The translations under genes were made by a program, and so were the position numbers. A DNA stretch of 64,000 nt, taken from assembly GCF_020171285.1 (NCBI RefSeq), contig NZ_JAIUZI010000012.1, positions 1 to 64,000 of the forward strand, given 5' to 3'. Numbering within the stretch: position 1 is the stretch's first letter; every line of letters starts with the position of its first letter. The notes beneath the pieces are model-generated. The model was not told the DNA's origin. It saw only the letters and a program-made list of their open reading frames with translations, and did no database searches. The stretch comes from Seohaeicola saemankumensis. Lineage in GTDB: Bacteria; Pseudomonadota; Alphaproteobacteria; Rhodobacterales; Rhodobacteraceae. This document shows positions 7,955-17,203 of this stretch, piece by piece.

Positions 7955-8583
7955 GATGGGTGAAACGACCTCATGTGTAGCGCGGATTGCTCGGACCGCC
8001 GCCCGGCGCCCCGGCTCAGCGGGCAGGCGCGGCGTGCTAGGCACCCCCCGACCATACACGACTTTGCCCCGTCGCCGTCCAGAAAATCGTGACAGGCGGG
8101 CACGTCATAGGGGGCGGCGGCGCTGAGCGCCCCGACCGGGCAGGCGCTGGCGCAGGGGGCCGGGCAGCCGGTGCAGGGGTCGAACCGGGCCCGGGCGGGC
8201 AGGGCCAGGTGCTGCGTGAAATGCAACGCGCCGCGCAGCGAGATCATCATGCCGACCCGGTCATGCACCATCATGCCGACCGGGCTCTGTGCGAACCGCC
8301 CGGTTGCCATGGCCCAGGCGATGAAGGGGGCGTATGGCGGCCCGTCGGAGGGAAAGCTGCAGGTCGCGGCGCAGGCCGCCGCGATGCTGCCGATCACCCT
8401 CTTTGACCAGCGGTCGACGGGATGGGGGGCGCCATCCGTGGCCTCGGCCGAGGCGCGGAACGCGGCCCAGAACGCCGGGCCGGTGCCCAGCAGGATCAGC
8501 GTGCCGCCGGTCTGCGGGTGAAACCCGCCCATGACGATCAGCCCGGCGGCCGCTGCCGCCGCTTCGACCGCCGCGTGGCTCAT
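7951..8583 (-). CDS. ferredoxin-like Fe-S protein (QueG-like C-terminal region)
   Basis: A 210-residue protein with two cysteine clusters near the C-terminus: PCTGCPAPCASACPVGAL (about residues 136-153) and KSCMVGGCLARRACPLS (about 173-189). The C-x2-C-x3-C-x3-CP pattern suits one or two 4Fe-4S clusters. The N-terminal 130 residues are hydrophobic-patchy and not recognisable. Layout recalls the ferredoxin half of epoxyqueuosine-reductase-like proteins, but no catalytic domain is evident. Its ends overlap both neighbours by four bases, so the three genes are translationally coupled. The electron partner is unknown. Confidence 0.72.
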   Translation of the reverse strand: MSHAAVEAAAAAAGLIVMGGFHPQTGGTLILLGTGPAFWAAFRASAEATDGAPHPVDRWSKRVIGSIAAACAATCSFPSDGPPYAPFIAWAMATGRFAQSPVGMMVHDRVGMMISLRGALHFTQHLALPARARFDPCTGCPAPCASACPVGALSAAAPYDVPACHDFLDGDGAKSCMVGGCLARRACPLSRGAGRRSEQSALHMRSFHPS

Positions 8584-9374
8584 CTGCGCCGGAAGGGGAG
8601 CGCCAGGCTCCAGCCCAGCCGCGCGGGGCGGTCATCCTGCCAGCGCAGCCCGACCGCCATGTCATCGTGACCGTCGGCCGGCTGCGCCACATAGGTGCCC
8701 ATCAGCCGGTCCCACAGGGACAGGGAAAAGCCATAGTTGCTGTCGTGCTCGGCCCGGTGCACCGAATGATGCACCCGGTGCATGTCGGGGGTCACCAGCA
8801 GCAGCCGCAGCACCCGGTCCACGGGCAGCGGCAGGCGCAGGTTGGAATGGTTGAACATGGCCGTCCCGTTCAGGATGATTTCAAACAGGACCACGGCGGT
8901 TGCCGCCGGACCCAGGGCATAAACCAAGCCGATTTTCAGCCCCATGGAAAGCGCGATTTCGACCGGGTGAAAGCGGATCGCCGTGGTCACGTCCATGTCG
9001 CGGTCGGCATGGTGGACCCGGTGCAGCCGCCACAGCAGCGGCACCTTGTGGGTGATCAGATGCTGCGCCCAGATCGCGAAGTCGAGGATCAGCACCGCCA
9101 GCGTGATCTCGACCCAGGCGGGCCAGTCCAGCCGGTTGAAGAGGCCCCAGCCGCCGGCCTGCGCATCCAGCGCCGCGCCCACCGCCAGCAGCGGCAGCGC
9201 CACCGCCATCAGCCGCAGGGTCACGGTGTTGAGCAGGGTAAACCCCCAATTGGTGACCCAGCGCCTGCGGCGCGGGATCGCGCGGGGGCGGCGCGGGGCC
9301 AGCGTCTCGGCCAGTGCCAGAACCGCGAACAGGCCCAGAAACACGCCGAAGCGAAGGATCGTTTCGTTTTCCAT
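8580..9374 (-). CDS. sterol desaturase / fatty acid hydroxylase superfamily membrane protein
   Basis: A 264-residue integral membrane di-iron oxygenase of the fatty-acid-hydroxylase superfamily. Four or so hydrophobic segments are visible. The histidine motifs are HLITH (near residue 105), HRVHHAD (near 117), a central FNHSN, and HRVHHS (near 199) with a nearby HDSNYG. Together these form the family's metal site. It presumably hydroxylates or desaturates a lipid; the substrate is unknown. It is the first gene of the unit with the ferredoxin-like protein and sixA. A ferredoxin partner would make sense for a di-iron oxygenase. Confidence 0.88.
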   Translation of the reverse strand: MENETILRFGVFLGLFAVLALAETLAPRRPRAIPRRRRWVTNWGFTLLNTVTLRLMAVALPLLAVGAALDAQAGGWGLFNRLDWPAWVEITLAVLILDFAIWAQHLITHKVPLLWRLHRVHHADRDMDVTTAIRFHPVEIALSMGLKIGLVYALGPAATAVVLFEIILNGTAMFNHSNLRLPLPVDRVLRLLLVTPDMHRVHHSVHRAEHDSNYGFSLSLWDRLMGTYVAQPADGHDDMAVGLRWQDDRPARLGWSLALPFRRR

Positions 9375-9431
9375 ACATTCACATTTAAGAATGTGAAGGG
9401 GAAACGCAACCCCGCTGCGAACACGAAACCG

Positions 9432-10295
9432 TCAGTCGGGGCGGATCAGCGACCCGGCGCCGTGATCGGTATAAAGTTCGAGCAGGCAGGCATTGGGGGC
9501 GCGGCCATCCAGGATGACCACCGCCCGCACGCCGCCCTCGATGGCATCCAGCGCGGTCTCGGTCTTGGGGATCATGCCGCCGGCGATCACCCCGTCGCGG
9601 GTCAGCTGGCGGATCTGTTCCGCCTTCAGCTCGGTCACCACCGCGCCATCGGCGTTCTTGACGCCCGAGACGTCGGTCAGCAGCAGCAGCCGGTCAGCCT
9701 TGAGCGCGGCGGCAATGGCCCCGGCGGCGGTGTCGCCGTTGACGTTGAAGGTCTCGCCGTTGCGGCCGCCGCCGACCGGCGCAACCACCGGGATCACGTT
9801 CTTTTCGGCCAGATCGCGCAGGATTTTCGGGTTCATCGCCGATGGGGTGCCGACAAAGCCCAGATCCGGGTTGGTCTGGTCGCAGATCATCAGGTTGGCG
9901 TCCTTGCCCGACAGGCCCACGGCCTTGCCGCCCTGCCGGTTGATCGCCTGGACGATGCGTTTGTTGACGACCCCGGACAGCACCATTTCAACCACTTCGA
10001 CGGTGGCCTGGTCGGTCACCCGCTTGCCGTTCACGAACTCGGACTTGATGTCCAGCTTGTCCAGCATCGCGTTGATCATCGGCCCGCCGCCATGCACGAT
10101 CACTGGCTTTACGCCGACGTGGCTCATCAGCACGATGTCGCGGGCGAAACTGTCCATCGCCTCGTCACTGCCCATGGCGTTGCCGCCCAGCTTGATCACG
10201 ACGGTGGCGTCCACATAGCGCTGCAGGTACGGCAACGCCGACGACAAGGTACGGGCGGTGGCAATCCAGTCGCGGTTCATGTCTTGCTTCTTCAT
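9432..10295 (-). CDS. argB: acetylglutamate kinase
   Basis: A 287-residue enzyme phosphorylating N-acetylglutamate in arginine synthesis. Motifs: IKLGGNAMGS near residue 37, VHGGGPMINAML, FVNGKRVTD, the NINGD-type FNVNGDTAAGA, and GGMIPKTETALDAI near the end. The frame is open far upstream; I chose ATG 10295, behind AGAGGGATA, with ATG 10280 as the alternative. It follows engB in the same direction, separated by a GC-rich junction holding the engB 3' element. C-terminal features of arginine feedback are not resolvable by eye. Confidence 0.96.
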   Translation of the reverse strand: MKKQDMNRDWIATARTLSSALPYLQRYVDATVVIKLGGNAMGSDEAMDSFARDIVLMSHVGVKPVIVHGGGPMINAMLDKLDIKSEFVNGKRVTDQATVEVVEMVLSGVVNKRIVQAINRQGGKAVGLSGKDANLMICDQTNPDLGFVGTPSAMNPKILRDLAEKNVIPVVAPVGGGRNGETFNVNGDTAAGAIAAALKADRLLLLTDVSGVKNADGAVVTELKAEQIRQLTRDGVIAGGMIPKTETALDAIEGGVRAVVILDGRAPNACLLELYTDHGAGSLIRPD

Positions 10296-10339
10296 GGCTG
10301 ATATCCCTCTGCGACACCCTGTTACGTGGTTCTCTGCGG

Positions 10340-10446
10340 TCTGCCAAGAGCAACAAGGGCGCGGGTGGCGAGGGTGTCGGGGGCGCTGCCCCCGCCGCCC
10401 GTGCCGGGCGGCCCCCCCGGAGTATTTGCCGAAGAGATGAAAGGGG
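10340..10446 (-). repeat. 3'-end intergenic element, copy D
   Basis: Behind the engB stop on the minus strand: core at 10419-10443 (CTTTCATCTC...AATACTCC), then two GC hairpins, GCCGCCC/GGGCGGC and CGGGGGC/GCCCCCG. This copy lies between two co-oriented genes, so the core-plus-hairpin arrangement is not limited to convergent junctions. That fits a terminator between engB and argB. Confidence 0.75.
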
Positions 10447-10471
10447 GGCGGGGCCGCTGTCAGGCCAGCTG

Positions 10472-11125
10472 TCAGGCCAGCGTGGCGATGATGCTGCGCA
10501 GGGTGGCGATGCCGTCGCCCTTTTCCGACGAGGTCAGCACGATCTCGGGGTAGGCGGCGGGATGTTTGGCCAGCACCCCGCGCACCTGGTTCAGCACCCG
10601 GTCGCGGTCTTTGGCCTTGACCTTGTCGGCCTTGGTCAGCACCGCCTGGAACGTCACCGCGGATGTGTCGAGCAGGGTCATGATCTCTTCGTCCACCGGT
10701 TTGACCCCGTGGCGCGCATCGATCAGCACAAAGGCCCGGCGCAGGGTCTGGCGGCCCGACAGGTATTGTTTCAGCAGCCGCTGCCATTTCTCCACCACCG
10801 GCACCGGCGCATTGGCGTAGCCATAGCCGGGCAGGTCGACGAGAAAAAGGTCGGGCCCCTGGGTGAAATAGTTGATCTCTTGCGTCCGCCCCGGCGTGTT
10901 CGACGCCCGCGCCAAACCTTTGGTCCCGGTCAGCGCGTTGATCAGCGACGATTTGCCGACGTTCGAGCGGCCGGCGAAACAGACCTCGAGCCGGTCGGCG
11001 GGGGGCAGGCCGGACATCGCCACCACGCCTTTGACAAAAACCGATTCGCCGGCAAAGAGCTTGCGCCCGCGTTCGGCGGTGATCTCGTCCGGGGCTTCGG
11101 CCAGGGGGAAGGGCAGGGCGGTCAT
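10472..11125 (-). CDS. engB: ribosome biogenesis GTP-binding protein EngB (YihA/YsxC)
   Basis: A 217-residue TrmE-Era-EngA-EngB-Septin GTPase needed for large-subunit assembly. Motifs: G1 FAGRSNVGKSSLIN near residue 50, G2 around NTPGRTQEINYF, G3 VDLPGYGYA, G4 LTKADKV, and a late TSSEKGDG (G5). The longer open frame upstream is out of phase with the overlapping MOSC gene. ATG 11125 overlaps that gene's stop as ATGA, so the two are coupled. Confidence 0.95.
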   Translation of the reverse strand: MTALPFPLAEAPDEITAERGRKLFAGESVFVKGVVAMSGLPPADRLEVCFAGRSNVGKSSLINALTGTKGLARASNTPGRTQEINYFTQGPDLFLVDLPGYGYANAPVPVVEKWQRLLKQYLSGRQTLRRAFVLIDARHGVKPVDEEIMTLLDTSAVTFQAVLTKADKVKAKDRDRVLNQVRGVLAKHPAAYPEIVLTSSEKGDGIATLRSIIATLA

Positions 11126-11868
11126 GGCAGAACCTCGACGGGATCGGCGAGCGCCAGGCTGCCGCCGGCGGTCACCTCGGCGTAGACGCCCATGTCCTGA
11201 TGGCCCCAGGTGTTGAGGACGCCCAGGGTGTCGGTGTCGCGCTTGCCGGTCTCGGGGTTCGCGGTGGTGGCCATGCAGCGGGTGATCGGCTCGCGGATGG
11301 CAAAGCGGAGGGCGCCGATCCGGACCTCGCGCCCGATCCAGTCGAATTCCTCCCACGGCGCCAGCCCGTCCAGCCAGATGTTGATCCGCCAGCGGACCGG
11401 CGACAGGTCGCGGCCCAGTTTTTGCGACACCGCGCGGTGGGTGGCCATGTTGCCGATGCTGACCGAAGGGTAATCGGTATCGGTCATGCCACGGCCCGGC
11501 ACCCGCAGCACCCGCGCCGAGGCGGCGCGATCGGCGGGCATCAGCACCCGTGTCCAGTCGATCAGCCGGGCGCCCTCGCGGTCGGGGTCCAGCGTGATCT
11601 CGGGCCGCTCGGGGTGGGTCAGCGTCACCGTGCCGGCGGCTTCGTCGTAGCGCGCCGCGATTGCCATCAGCCCTGGCGCCTTGGCCCCGCGAGAGAAATT
11701 GGTGCAGGGCGCCCATGCGCTGTCGTCGGCCTGTGCCGCCTCATGCGCCACCGCCCAAACGCGGTCGCCCGGCATCGTCGTGCCGGGCGTCAGGGTCACC
11801 GCCTCGAGCGCTTCGCGCCCGTGGCTCTTGATCGGGTGCCGCCAGATGGCGGTGACCGCTGGTGTCAT
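11122..11868 (-). CDS. MOSC domain-containing protein
   Basis: A 248-residue protein with an N-terminal beta-barrel (IWRHPIKSHGREAL) and a MOSC domain (RWRINIWLDGL, EFDWIGREVRIGALRFAI, TRCMATTANPETGKRD with the conserved cysteine, LNTWGHQDMGVYAEV). MOSC proteins bind sulfur at that cysteine or act as molybdenum-cofactor-dependent amidoxime reductases. The gene overlaps yidC upstream and engB downstream by four bases each, an arrangement usual in this family of bacteria. The substrate is unknown. Confidence 0.92.
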   Translation of the reverse strand: MTPAVTAIWRHPIKSHGREALEAVTLTPGTTMPGDRVWAVAHEAAQADDSAWAPCTNFSRGAKAPGLMAIAARYDEAAGTVTLTHPERPEITLDPDREGARLIDWTRVLMPADRAASARVLRVPGRGMTDTDYPSVSIGNMATHRAVSQKLGRDLSPVRWRINIWLDGLAPWEEFDWIGREVRIGALRFAIREPITRCMATTANPETGKRDTDTLGVLNTWGHQDMGVYAEVTAGGSLALADPVEVLP

Positions 11869-13676
11869 TTCTTGTCAGCCTTCTCGCGACGCTTGAAGCT
11901 CTGGGTGATGTTGCCGAACACGTCCGGCTTGTAGCCCTGGCTGCGCATGATGATGTACTGCTGGGTAAAGGTGATCGTGTTGTTCGCGATCCAGTAGACC
12001 ACCAGCCCGCTGGCAAACCCGCCCAGCATGAACATGAACACCCAGGGCATCCAGGCAAAGATCATCTGCTGCGTCGGATCGGTCGGCGCCGGGTTCAGCT
12101 TTTGCTGCAGGAACATCGAGATCCCCAGCAGCAGCGGCAGGATCCCGATCAGGATCGTCGCCATCAGCGTGCCGGGCTCGGGCCCCGCCCAGGGCAGCCA
12201 GCCAAAGAAGTTCATGATCGAGGTCGGGTCGGGCGCGCTGAGGTCCTGGAACGGGCCAAAGAACGGCGCCTGCCGCAGTTCGATGGTGACAAAGATCACC
12301 TTGTAGAGCGAGAAGAAGATCGGGATCTGCAACAGGATCGGCAGACAGCCCGCCGCCGGGTTCACCTTTTCCTTCTTGTAGAGCTCCATCATGCCCTGCT
12401 GAAGCTTTTGCCGGTCGTCGCCGGCGCTTTCCTTCAGCTTTTCCATCTGCGGCTGCAGTTCCTTCATCTTCGCCATCGAGACGTAGGATTTGTAGGCCAG
12501 CGGGAACAGGATCGCCTTGATGATCAGCGTCAGGCCGATGATCGACCATCCCATGTTGCCGATCAGCAGGTTGATCTGGTGCAGCAGCCAGAAGATCGGC
12601 TTGGTCAGGAAGAAAAACCAGCCCCAGTCGATGCTGTCGATGAACCGGTCGACCCCGGCATCCTGGTATTCGCGGATCGTCGACCATTCCTTGGCCCCGG
12701 CAAACAGCTGGCTGCCGACGCTGGCGCCCTGTCCGTCGGCGACGGTCTGGGTCGGCAGAACGGTCTCGGTCTGGTAGATGTCGCGGCGCTCGTCGTATTT
12801 CGCCGCCTGTTTGAAGGCGGAGCCGGGCGCCGGGATCAGCGTCGTCATCCAGTAGTGGTCGGTAAACCCGATCCAGCCGTTCTCCGTGACCTGGGTCACC
12901 TCGGCGCGTGCGCCCTCGCGGGGGTCGATCTCGAAATCGGTCATGTCGTCATAGTCGATCTCGGCCAGCTGGCCGTCCGCCATGGCGATGACGCCTTCGT
13001 GCAGGATAAAGAAGTTCTTCAGGTCCTCGGGTTCACCATGACGCGCCAGGATGCCATAGGGCGCCAGGCTCACCGCCGCGCCGCTGGCGTTCTCCACCGA
13101 CTGGGTCACGTCGAACATGAAATCGGCATCCAGCGACAGGGTCCGGCGGAACGTCAGCCCCTTGCCGTTGTCCCACACCAGCGTCACCGGGCTGCCGACG
13201 CCCAGCGTATCGCCCGTTTCCACCGACCATTCGGTGTTCGCGCCCGGCACGTCCTCCAGCGTCAGACCGGCGCCCGGGGCCCAGCCGTAGAGCGCGTAAT
13301 AGGCCGCCGGTTTGCCCGCCGGCTTCAGCACCTGCACGATCTCGGCGTCATCCTCGATCGACACGCGGTAATCCTTCAGCCGCAGATCGTCCAGCCGCCC
13401 GCCGACCAGCGATACGCTGCCTTCCAGGCGCGGCGTGTCGATGGCGATGCGCGGGGTGTCGGGCTGGACCTCTTCCACCGGGGCCGCCTGGCCGGTGCCG
13501 GCGGCCGGGGCCGTGGCGGTGGGCAGCGCCACGCCGCCTTCGGTCTGTACCGCCTGATCGCCGGGCAGGGCTGTCTGCGGTTCGGGTTCCGGCGGTGGGA
13601 ACAACACGAACCACACGAGGATGACGGCGAAACTGAGCGCGGTTGCCAGGATGAGGTTCTTGTTCTGATCGTCCAT
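11865..13676 (-). CDS. yidC: membrane protein insertase YidC
   Basis: A 603-residue insertase that helps Sec insert and fold inner-membrane proteins. It has an N-terminal membrane anchor (LILATALSFAVILVWFVLF), then a proline/alanine-rich linker and a large periplasmic beta-sandwich. The C-terminal 60KDa_IMP domain holds five membrane segments, beginning near IFWLLHQINLLIGNMGWSI with the cytosolic loop KMKELQPQMEKLKE. The start at ATG 13676 gives the usual N-terminus (MDDQNKN). It is separated from yidD-rnpA-rpmH by about 5.7 kb; the usual spacing is much shorter. Confidence 0.97.
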   Translation of the reverse strand: MDDQNKNLILATALSFAVILVWFVLFPPPEPEPQTALPGDQAVQTEGGVALPTATAPAAGTGQAAPVEEVQPDTPRIAIDTPRLEGSVSLVGGRLDDLRLKDYRVSIEDDAEIVQVLKPAGKPAAYYALYGWAPGAGLTLEDVPGANTEWSVETGDTLGVGSPVTLVWDNGKGLTFRRTLSLDADFMFDVTQSVENASGAAVSLAPYGILARHGEPEDLKNFFILHEGVIAMADGQLAEIDYDDMTDFEIDPREGARAEVTQVTENGWIGFTDHYWMTTLIPAPGSAFKQAAKYDERRDIYQTETVLPTQTVADGQGASVGSQLFAGAKEWSTIREYQDAGVDRFIDSIDWGWFFFLTKPIFWLLHQINLLIGNMGWSIIGLTLIIKAILFPLAYKSYVSMAKMKELQPQMEKLKESAGDDRQKLQQGMMELYKKEKVNPAAGCLPILLQIPIFFSLYKVIFVTIELRQAPFFGPFQDLSAPDPTSIMNFFGWLPWAGPEPGTLMATILIGILPLLLGISMFLQQKLNPAPTDPTQQMIFAWMPWVFMFMLGGFASGLVVYWIANNTITFTQQYIIMRSQGYKPDVFGNITQSFKRREKADKK

Positions 13677-15589
13677 CGGGGACAGCCACCTTGTGGTTGG
13701 AATGACACCGGTGGGTTCAACAGAGTGCGGCCGCAAAGGTCAAGCGGATTCCGGACCGCAGGCGGAGAAGCTCCCGGACAAATGGCCTCAAACCGGGTGA
13801 ATCCCCGCGATCCGGCGTGTCGCCGCCACCCCGGCGGCCTGGCGCGGGCCATCGCCGCGGTCCCGGTTTCTGCCCCCCCGGGTGCCGGTTTGCCCGGCTC
13901 GACCGCCTGGTCACCCGGCGCAGACAGGCCATCGACGCGCGGCAACCGCCCAGAGGGGCGCCCGCCGGACGAAAGGCCCGTGTCGCCATGCAAAGGCCAG
14001 GACCCGGCCTCTGCCATCCGGGCGCGTGCGAGACCGCAGCCGCAACCCGCCACAGGGCCGGGTCGGGACCAGCCCGACCGCAAATCGCAAAGCCGCAGGG
14101 CGGGCCGGGGGGATGATCCTCGTCGCCCGCCCTGCACGGTCTTTCACAGCGGACACCGCCGGGCAGGACCCGGCGTGCCCCCGCCCCGGAGCCGATCCGC
14201 CACAGACTGGGTTGGGCATGCCGCTCCGCCCCTTGCAAGAACCCCGCGCGGCTGTCATGGAGACGGCGCCGCCTGTGACCGGAGGCCAACGTGTGGGTCT
14301 GCGGGACCGTCCGGATGCATGCAGCCCCTCCCTCCCGCGCGCGCCGGGAGGCCATCGGGGGATCCTTGTAAGAGCCTGTGAGGCTTTCATGGCAGCTGTG
14401 CGGCCTGTGGCCGGAGACCGACGTGTGGGTCTGCGGGACCGCTAAAATGCGCGCAGCACCTTCCCCCGCGCCAGCTCCAAGGCCCTCGGGCAAGGCAGCT
14501 CCGCCCCTCGCAACAGAGCGCGGCTGTCATGGAGACGGCGCCGCCTGTGACCGGAGGCCAACGTGTGGGTCTGCGGGACCGTCCGGATGCATGCAGCCCC
14601 TCCCTCCCGCGCGCGCCGGGTGGCCATCGGGGGATCCTTGTAAGAGCCTGTGAGGCTTTCATGGCAGCTGTGCCGCCTGTGACCGGAGACCGACGTGTGG
14701 GTCTGCGGGACCGCCAAAATGCGCGCAGCACCTTCCCCCCGCGCGCGCGTCAAGGCCCTTGGGGCATGGCCGCTCCGCCCCTTGCAACAGACCGCGTGCT
14801 GTCATGGAAACGGTGCCGTCCGTGACTGGAGACCGATGTGCGGGGCTGCGGGACCGCCCAAATGGGCGCAGCACCTTCCCCCGCGCCAGCTCCAAGGCCC
14901 TCGGGCAAGGCCGCTCCGCCCCTCGCAACAGAGCGCGTGCTGTCATGGAAACGACGCCGCCCGGGACCGGAGGCCAACGTGTGGGTCTACGGGATCGTCC
15001 GGATGTATGCAGCACCTCTCTCTCTCGCGCGCCGCGAGGCCATCGGGGGACCCTTGCAAGAGGCTGCGTGGGGGTCATGGAAATGGTTCCATCCTTGACC
15101 AGAGAACAACATGTAGGTCTTCGGGACCGCCGGTTGCAAGCAGCACCTCCCACGCGCGGGCCCCGAGGCCTTCGGGGCATGGCCGCTCTGCCCCTTGCAA
15201 GAGCCCGCGTGGTTGTCATGGAAACGGTGCCGCCCGCGCGTGTGCGGAACGCCACCAGAGCCCTCTCCGCCTCCGGTCAGCCTTTGGTCAGGGATTGGTC
15301 ACCGGCGGGCGGACCCTAGGGGTGTATCGCGACTTTGGGGTGCTCTTTTTTACACTGGCGTGGGGCCGGGGGCCGTTCACCTGCCGGGCCAGGCCGGAGC
15401 AGGAGGTCGCGAGCGCTATGCTGTCGTCGTTTTGGGCTGTGGCACAGCCCCCCGTGCATCTGCGGGGCGCTCCGCCGGTGGGCGTGACCGGGGCACGCGC
15501 CGCGTTGACCCGCGCGGGCGCTCGACCGGCTCAGAGACCCAGGCCGGGCCGCACCGCCAGCGGCGCACGGGCGCCGCACCGGGCGGGTC
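13677..15589. other. 1.9 kb non-coding stretch with tandem array, upstream of yidC
   Basis: No convincing gene is seen. Many open frames exist on both strands, but only because the GC-rich repeats lack stops. Unit lengths of 140 and 143 bp break any common frame, and no product is recognisable. The array occupies about 14195-15260. The flanks (13740-14190 and 15265-15589) are GC-rich and featureless to me. The yidC promoter must lie near 13677-13800. Confidence 0.65.
14195..15260. repeat. tandem array of two alternating unit types (about 132 and 141 bp)
   Basis: Units start at the recurring TCATGG at 14255, 14387, 14527, 14659, 14802, 14943, 15075 and 15216, giving lengths 132, 140, 132, 143, 141, 132 and 141; an incomplete unit lies at each end. 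Every full unit has the core GTGTGGGTCTGCGGGACCG or a close variant. Type A then has a CCGGATGCATGCAG block. Type B has a ...GCGCAGCACCTTCCCCC block and CCGCTCCGCCCC. Order is A B A B B A B, so A-B pairs of about 272 bp were probably duplicated. Copies diverge towards the right end. Confidence 0.88.
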
Positions 15590-17137
15590 TCAGTTCGACT
15601 CGCGGCCGATCTTCGGGGCCTCCTGCAGCTTGGCGCGATGGGCCGCGATCCAGTCCAGCGTCTGGTCAAACGGCATCGGGCGGCCGATGCCGAAACCCTG
15701 CACATGATCGCAGCCCAGCTGCGCCAGCAACGCATGTTCCCCGACGGTCTCGACCCCTTCGGCCAGGGTTTCCAGTTCCAGCCGCTCGGCCATCGTCAGG
15801 ATCGCCCCGATCAGCCGCTGCTGTTCGGGGTCGCGGTCGGCCTTCATCACAAAGGACCGGTCGATCTTGATCCGGCTCACCGCGAACCGCCGGATCGAGG
15901 CGATCGAGGCATGGCCGGTGCCAAAATCGTCCAGATCGATGCGGCAGCCGAGCTTGGCCAGTTCGGTGATGTTGCGGGCGACCATGTCGTCGGGGGCATC
16001 GGTGACCACCGATTCCAGAACCTCGACACAGATCCGGTCGGGGGTCAGGTCGAACCGGTCCAGCTCCCAGCGGATCCGCTCCACCAGCCCGGGATTGCGC
16101 AGCTCGGCGGTGGCGAAGTTCACCCCGATCCGCGGGATCATCGCACCGGCGCCGTCCCAGGCCTTGAGCGCGGTCAGCGCGTGGTGCAGCATCACCTGCC
16201 CCAGCCTCTCGGTCAGCCCGGCCTCTTCCATCGCCGGCAGAAAGGCATCGGGCGTGATCAGCCCGTGGGCCGGGTGCATCCAGCGCGCCAGCGCCTCAAA
16301 GCCGGTGATCAGACCGGTGTCGGTGGAAATCTGCGGCTGGAACCACGGCTGGATCTGGCCGTTTTCCAGCGCGCCGGCGGCATCCTCGCGCAGATCGCTG
16401 CGCGCCTGCGCCCGGCGGTGGATATCGGCGGAATACGACCGGATGCCCGACGGTCCGTTCTGCTGCGCCTCCGTCAGCGCCGCCGTGGCCGCGGCCAGCC
16501 AGTCCTCTCCTTGTGGTCCCGGCGCGCGATGACGCAGGCAAAAGCCGATCGAGCAGCTGCTGTAGATCGACATCCCGTCCAGCGGCACCGGTTCCTCGAT
16601 CGCCGTCTGTATCCGGCCGGCCATCTGGATGCACAGCTCCAGGTCCAGCTGCCGCACCGGGGATACGCAGACCGCGAAACGGCTGTCGCCCATGCGCGCC
16701 ACCGTATCGCCGTCGCGCAGCGCCGCGACGATCCGCTCGGCGGTGCGCTGCGCCACCAGGTCGGCGGCGGCCTGGCCATGGCGCTGGCCCAGCTCCTTGA
16801 ACTCGTCCAGTTCCAGCATGAAACAGGCCGACCGCAGCCCCGACAGCTCGGTCCCGGCATGGACCCGCTCGATCGTTTCCTCGAACCCGTCCCGCAGGAT
16901 CAGCCCGGTCACCGCGTCGTGCGGCGCCGCGGCCAGCCCCGGCCACCGGTTCAGCACACCCGCCATCGCGAACACCAGCGGCAGCCCCAGCGAGGTCAGC
17001 ACCAGCGCCCCCTCGCCGCCCAGCCAGAAGGCCCCCAGCGTCAGCGCCGGCAGAAAGGCAAGGACCGGCGGCCCGGCCAGGACCTCGATCATCTGGCGGC
17101 GCAACCGCAACAGCGATCCGTCGGTTGGAAATTGCAT
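15590..17137 (-). CDS. c-di-GMP phosphodiesterase: degenerate GGDEF plus EAL, membrane anchored
   Basis: A 515-residue protein with two hydrophobic segments near residues 20-62, a GGDEF domain (about 75-225) and a C-terminal EAL domain (about 250-505). The GGDEF signature reads MGDSRFAV, so cyclase activity is probably lost. The EAL domain retains FEALARW, the GVNFATAELRN asparagine, VLESVV, the DDFGTGHASI metal site, KIDRSFV and LAEGVET, so it should hydrolyse c-di-GMP. The degenerate domain may bind GTP as an activator. It precedes the tandem array and follows ttcA on the same strand. Confidence 0.93.
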   Translation of the reverse strand: MQFPTDGSLLRLRRQMIEVLAGPPVLAFLPALTLGAFWLGGEGALVLTSLGLPLVFAMAGVLNRWPGLAAAPHDAVTGLILRDGFEETIERVHAGTELSGLRSACFMLELDEFKELGQRHGQAAADLVAQRTAERIVAALRDGDTVARMGDSRFAVCVSPVRQLDLELCIQMAGRIQTAIEEPVPLDGMSIYSSCSIGFCLRHRAPGPQGEDWLAAATAALTEAQQNGPSGIRSYSADIHRRAQARSDLREDAAGALENGQIQPWFQPQISTDTGLITGFEALARWMHPAHGLITPDAFLPAMEEAGLTERLGQVMLHHALTALKAWDGAGAMIPRIGVNFATAELRNPGLVERIRWELDRFDLTPDRICVEVLESVVTDAPDDMVARNITELAKLGCRIDLDDFGTGHASIASIRRFAVSRIKIDRSFVMKADRDPEQQRLIGAILTMAERLELETLAEGVETVGEHALLAQLGCDHVQGFGIGRPMPFDQTLDWIAAHRAKLQEAPKIGRESN

Positions 17138-17203
17138 GATCTGACCCTTTCCAGGCGGCGCAACAATTGACGCTCACCTTAGGGGCAGGGTCTGAACGGG
17201 GGT

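Noticed and set aside
14195..15260. CRISPR array
   Set aside because: Units of 132-143 bp are similar over most of their length with no unique spacers of constant size, and no cas genes are present.
13717..15870. Long open frames on both strands across the repeat region, some near 390 codons
   Set aside because: They overlap each other in several frames, have arginine/proline-rich composition, and the repeat unit lengths (140, 143) break a constant frame. No homology was recognised.
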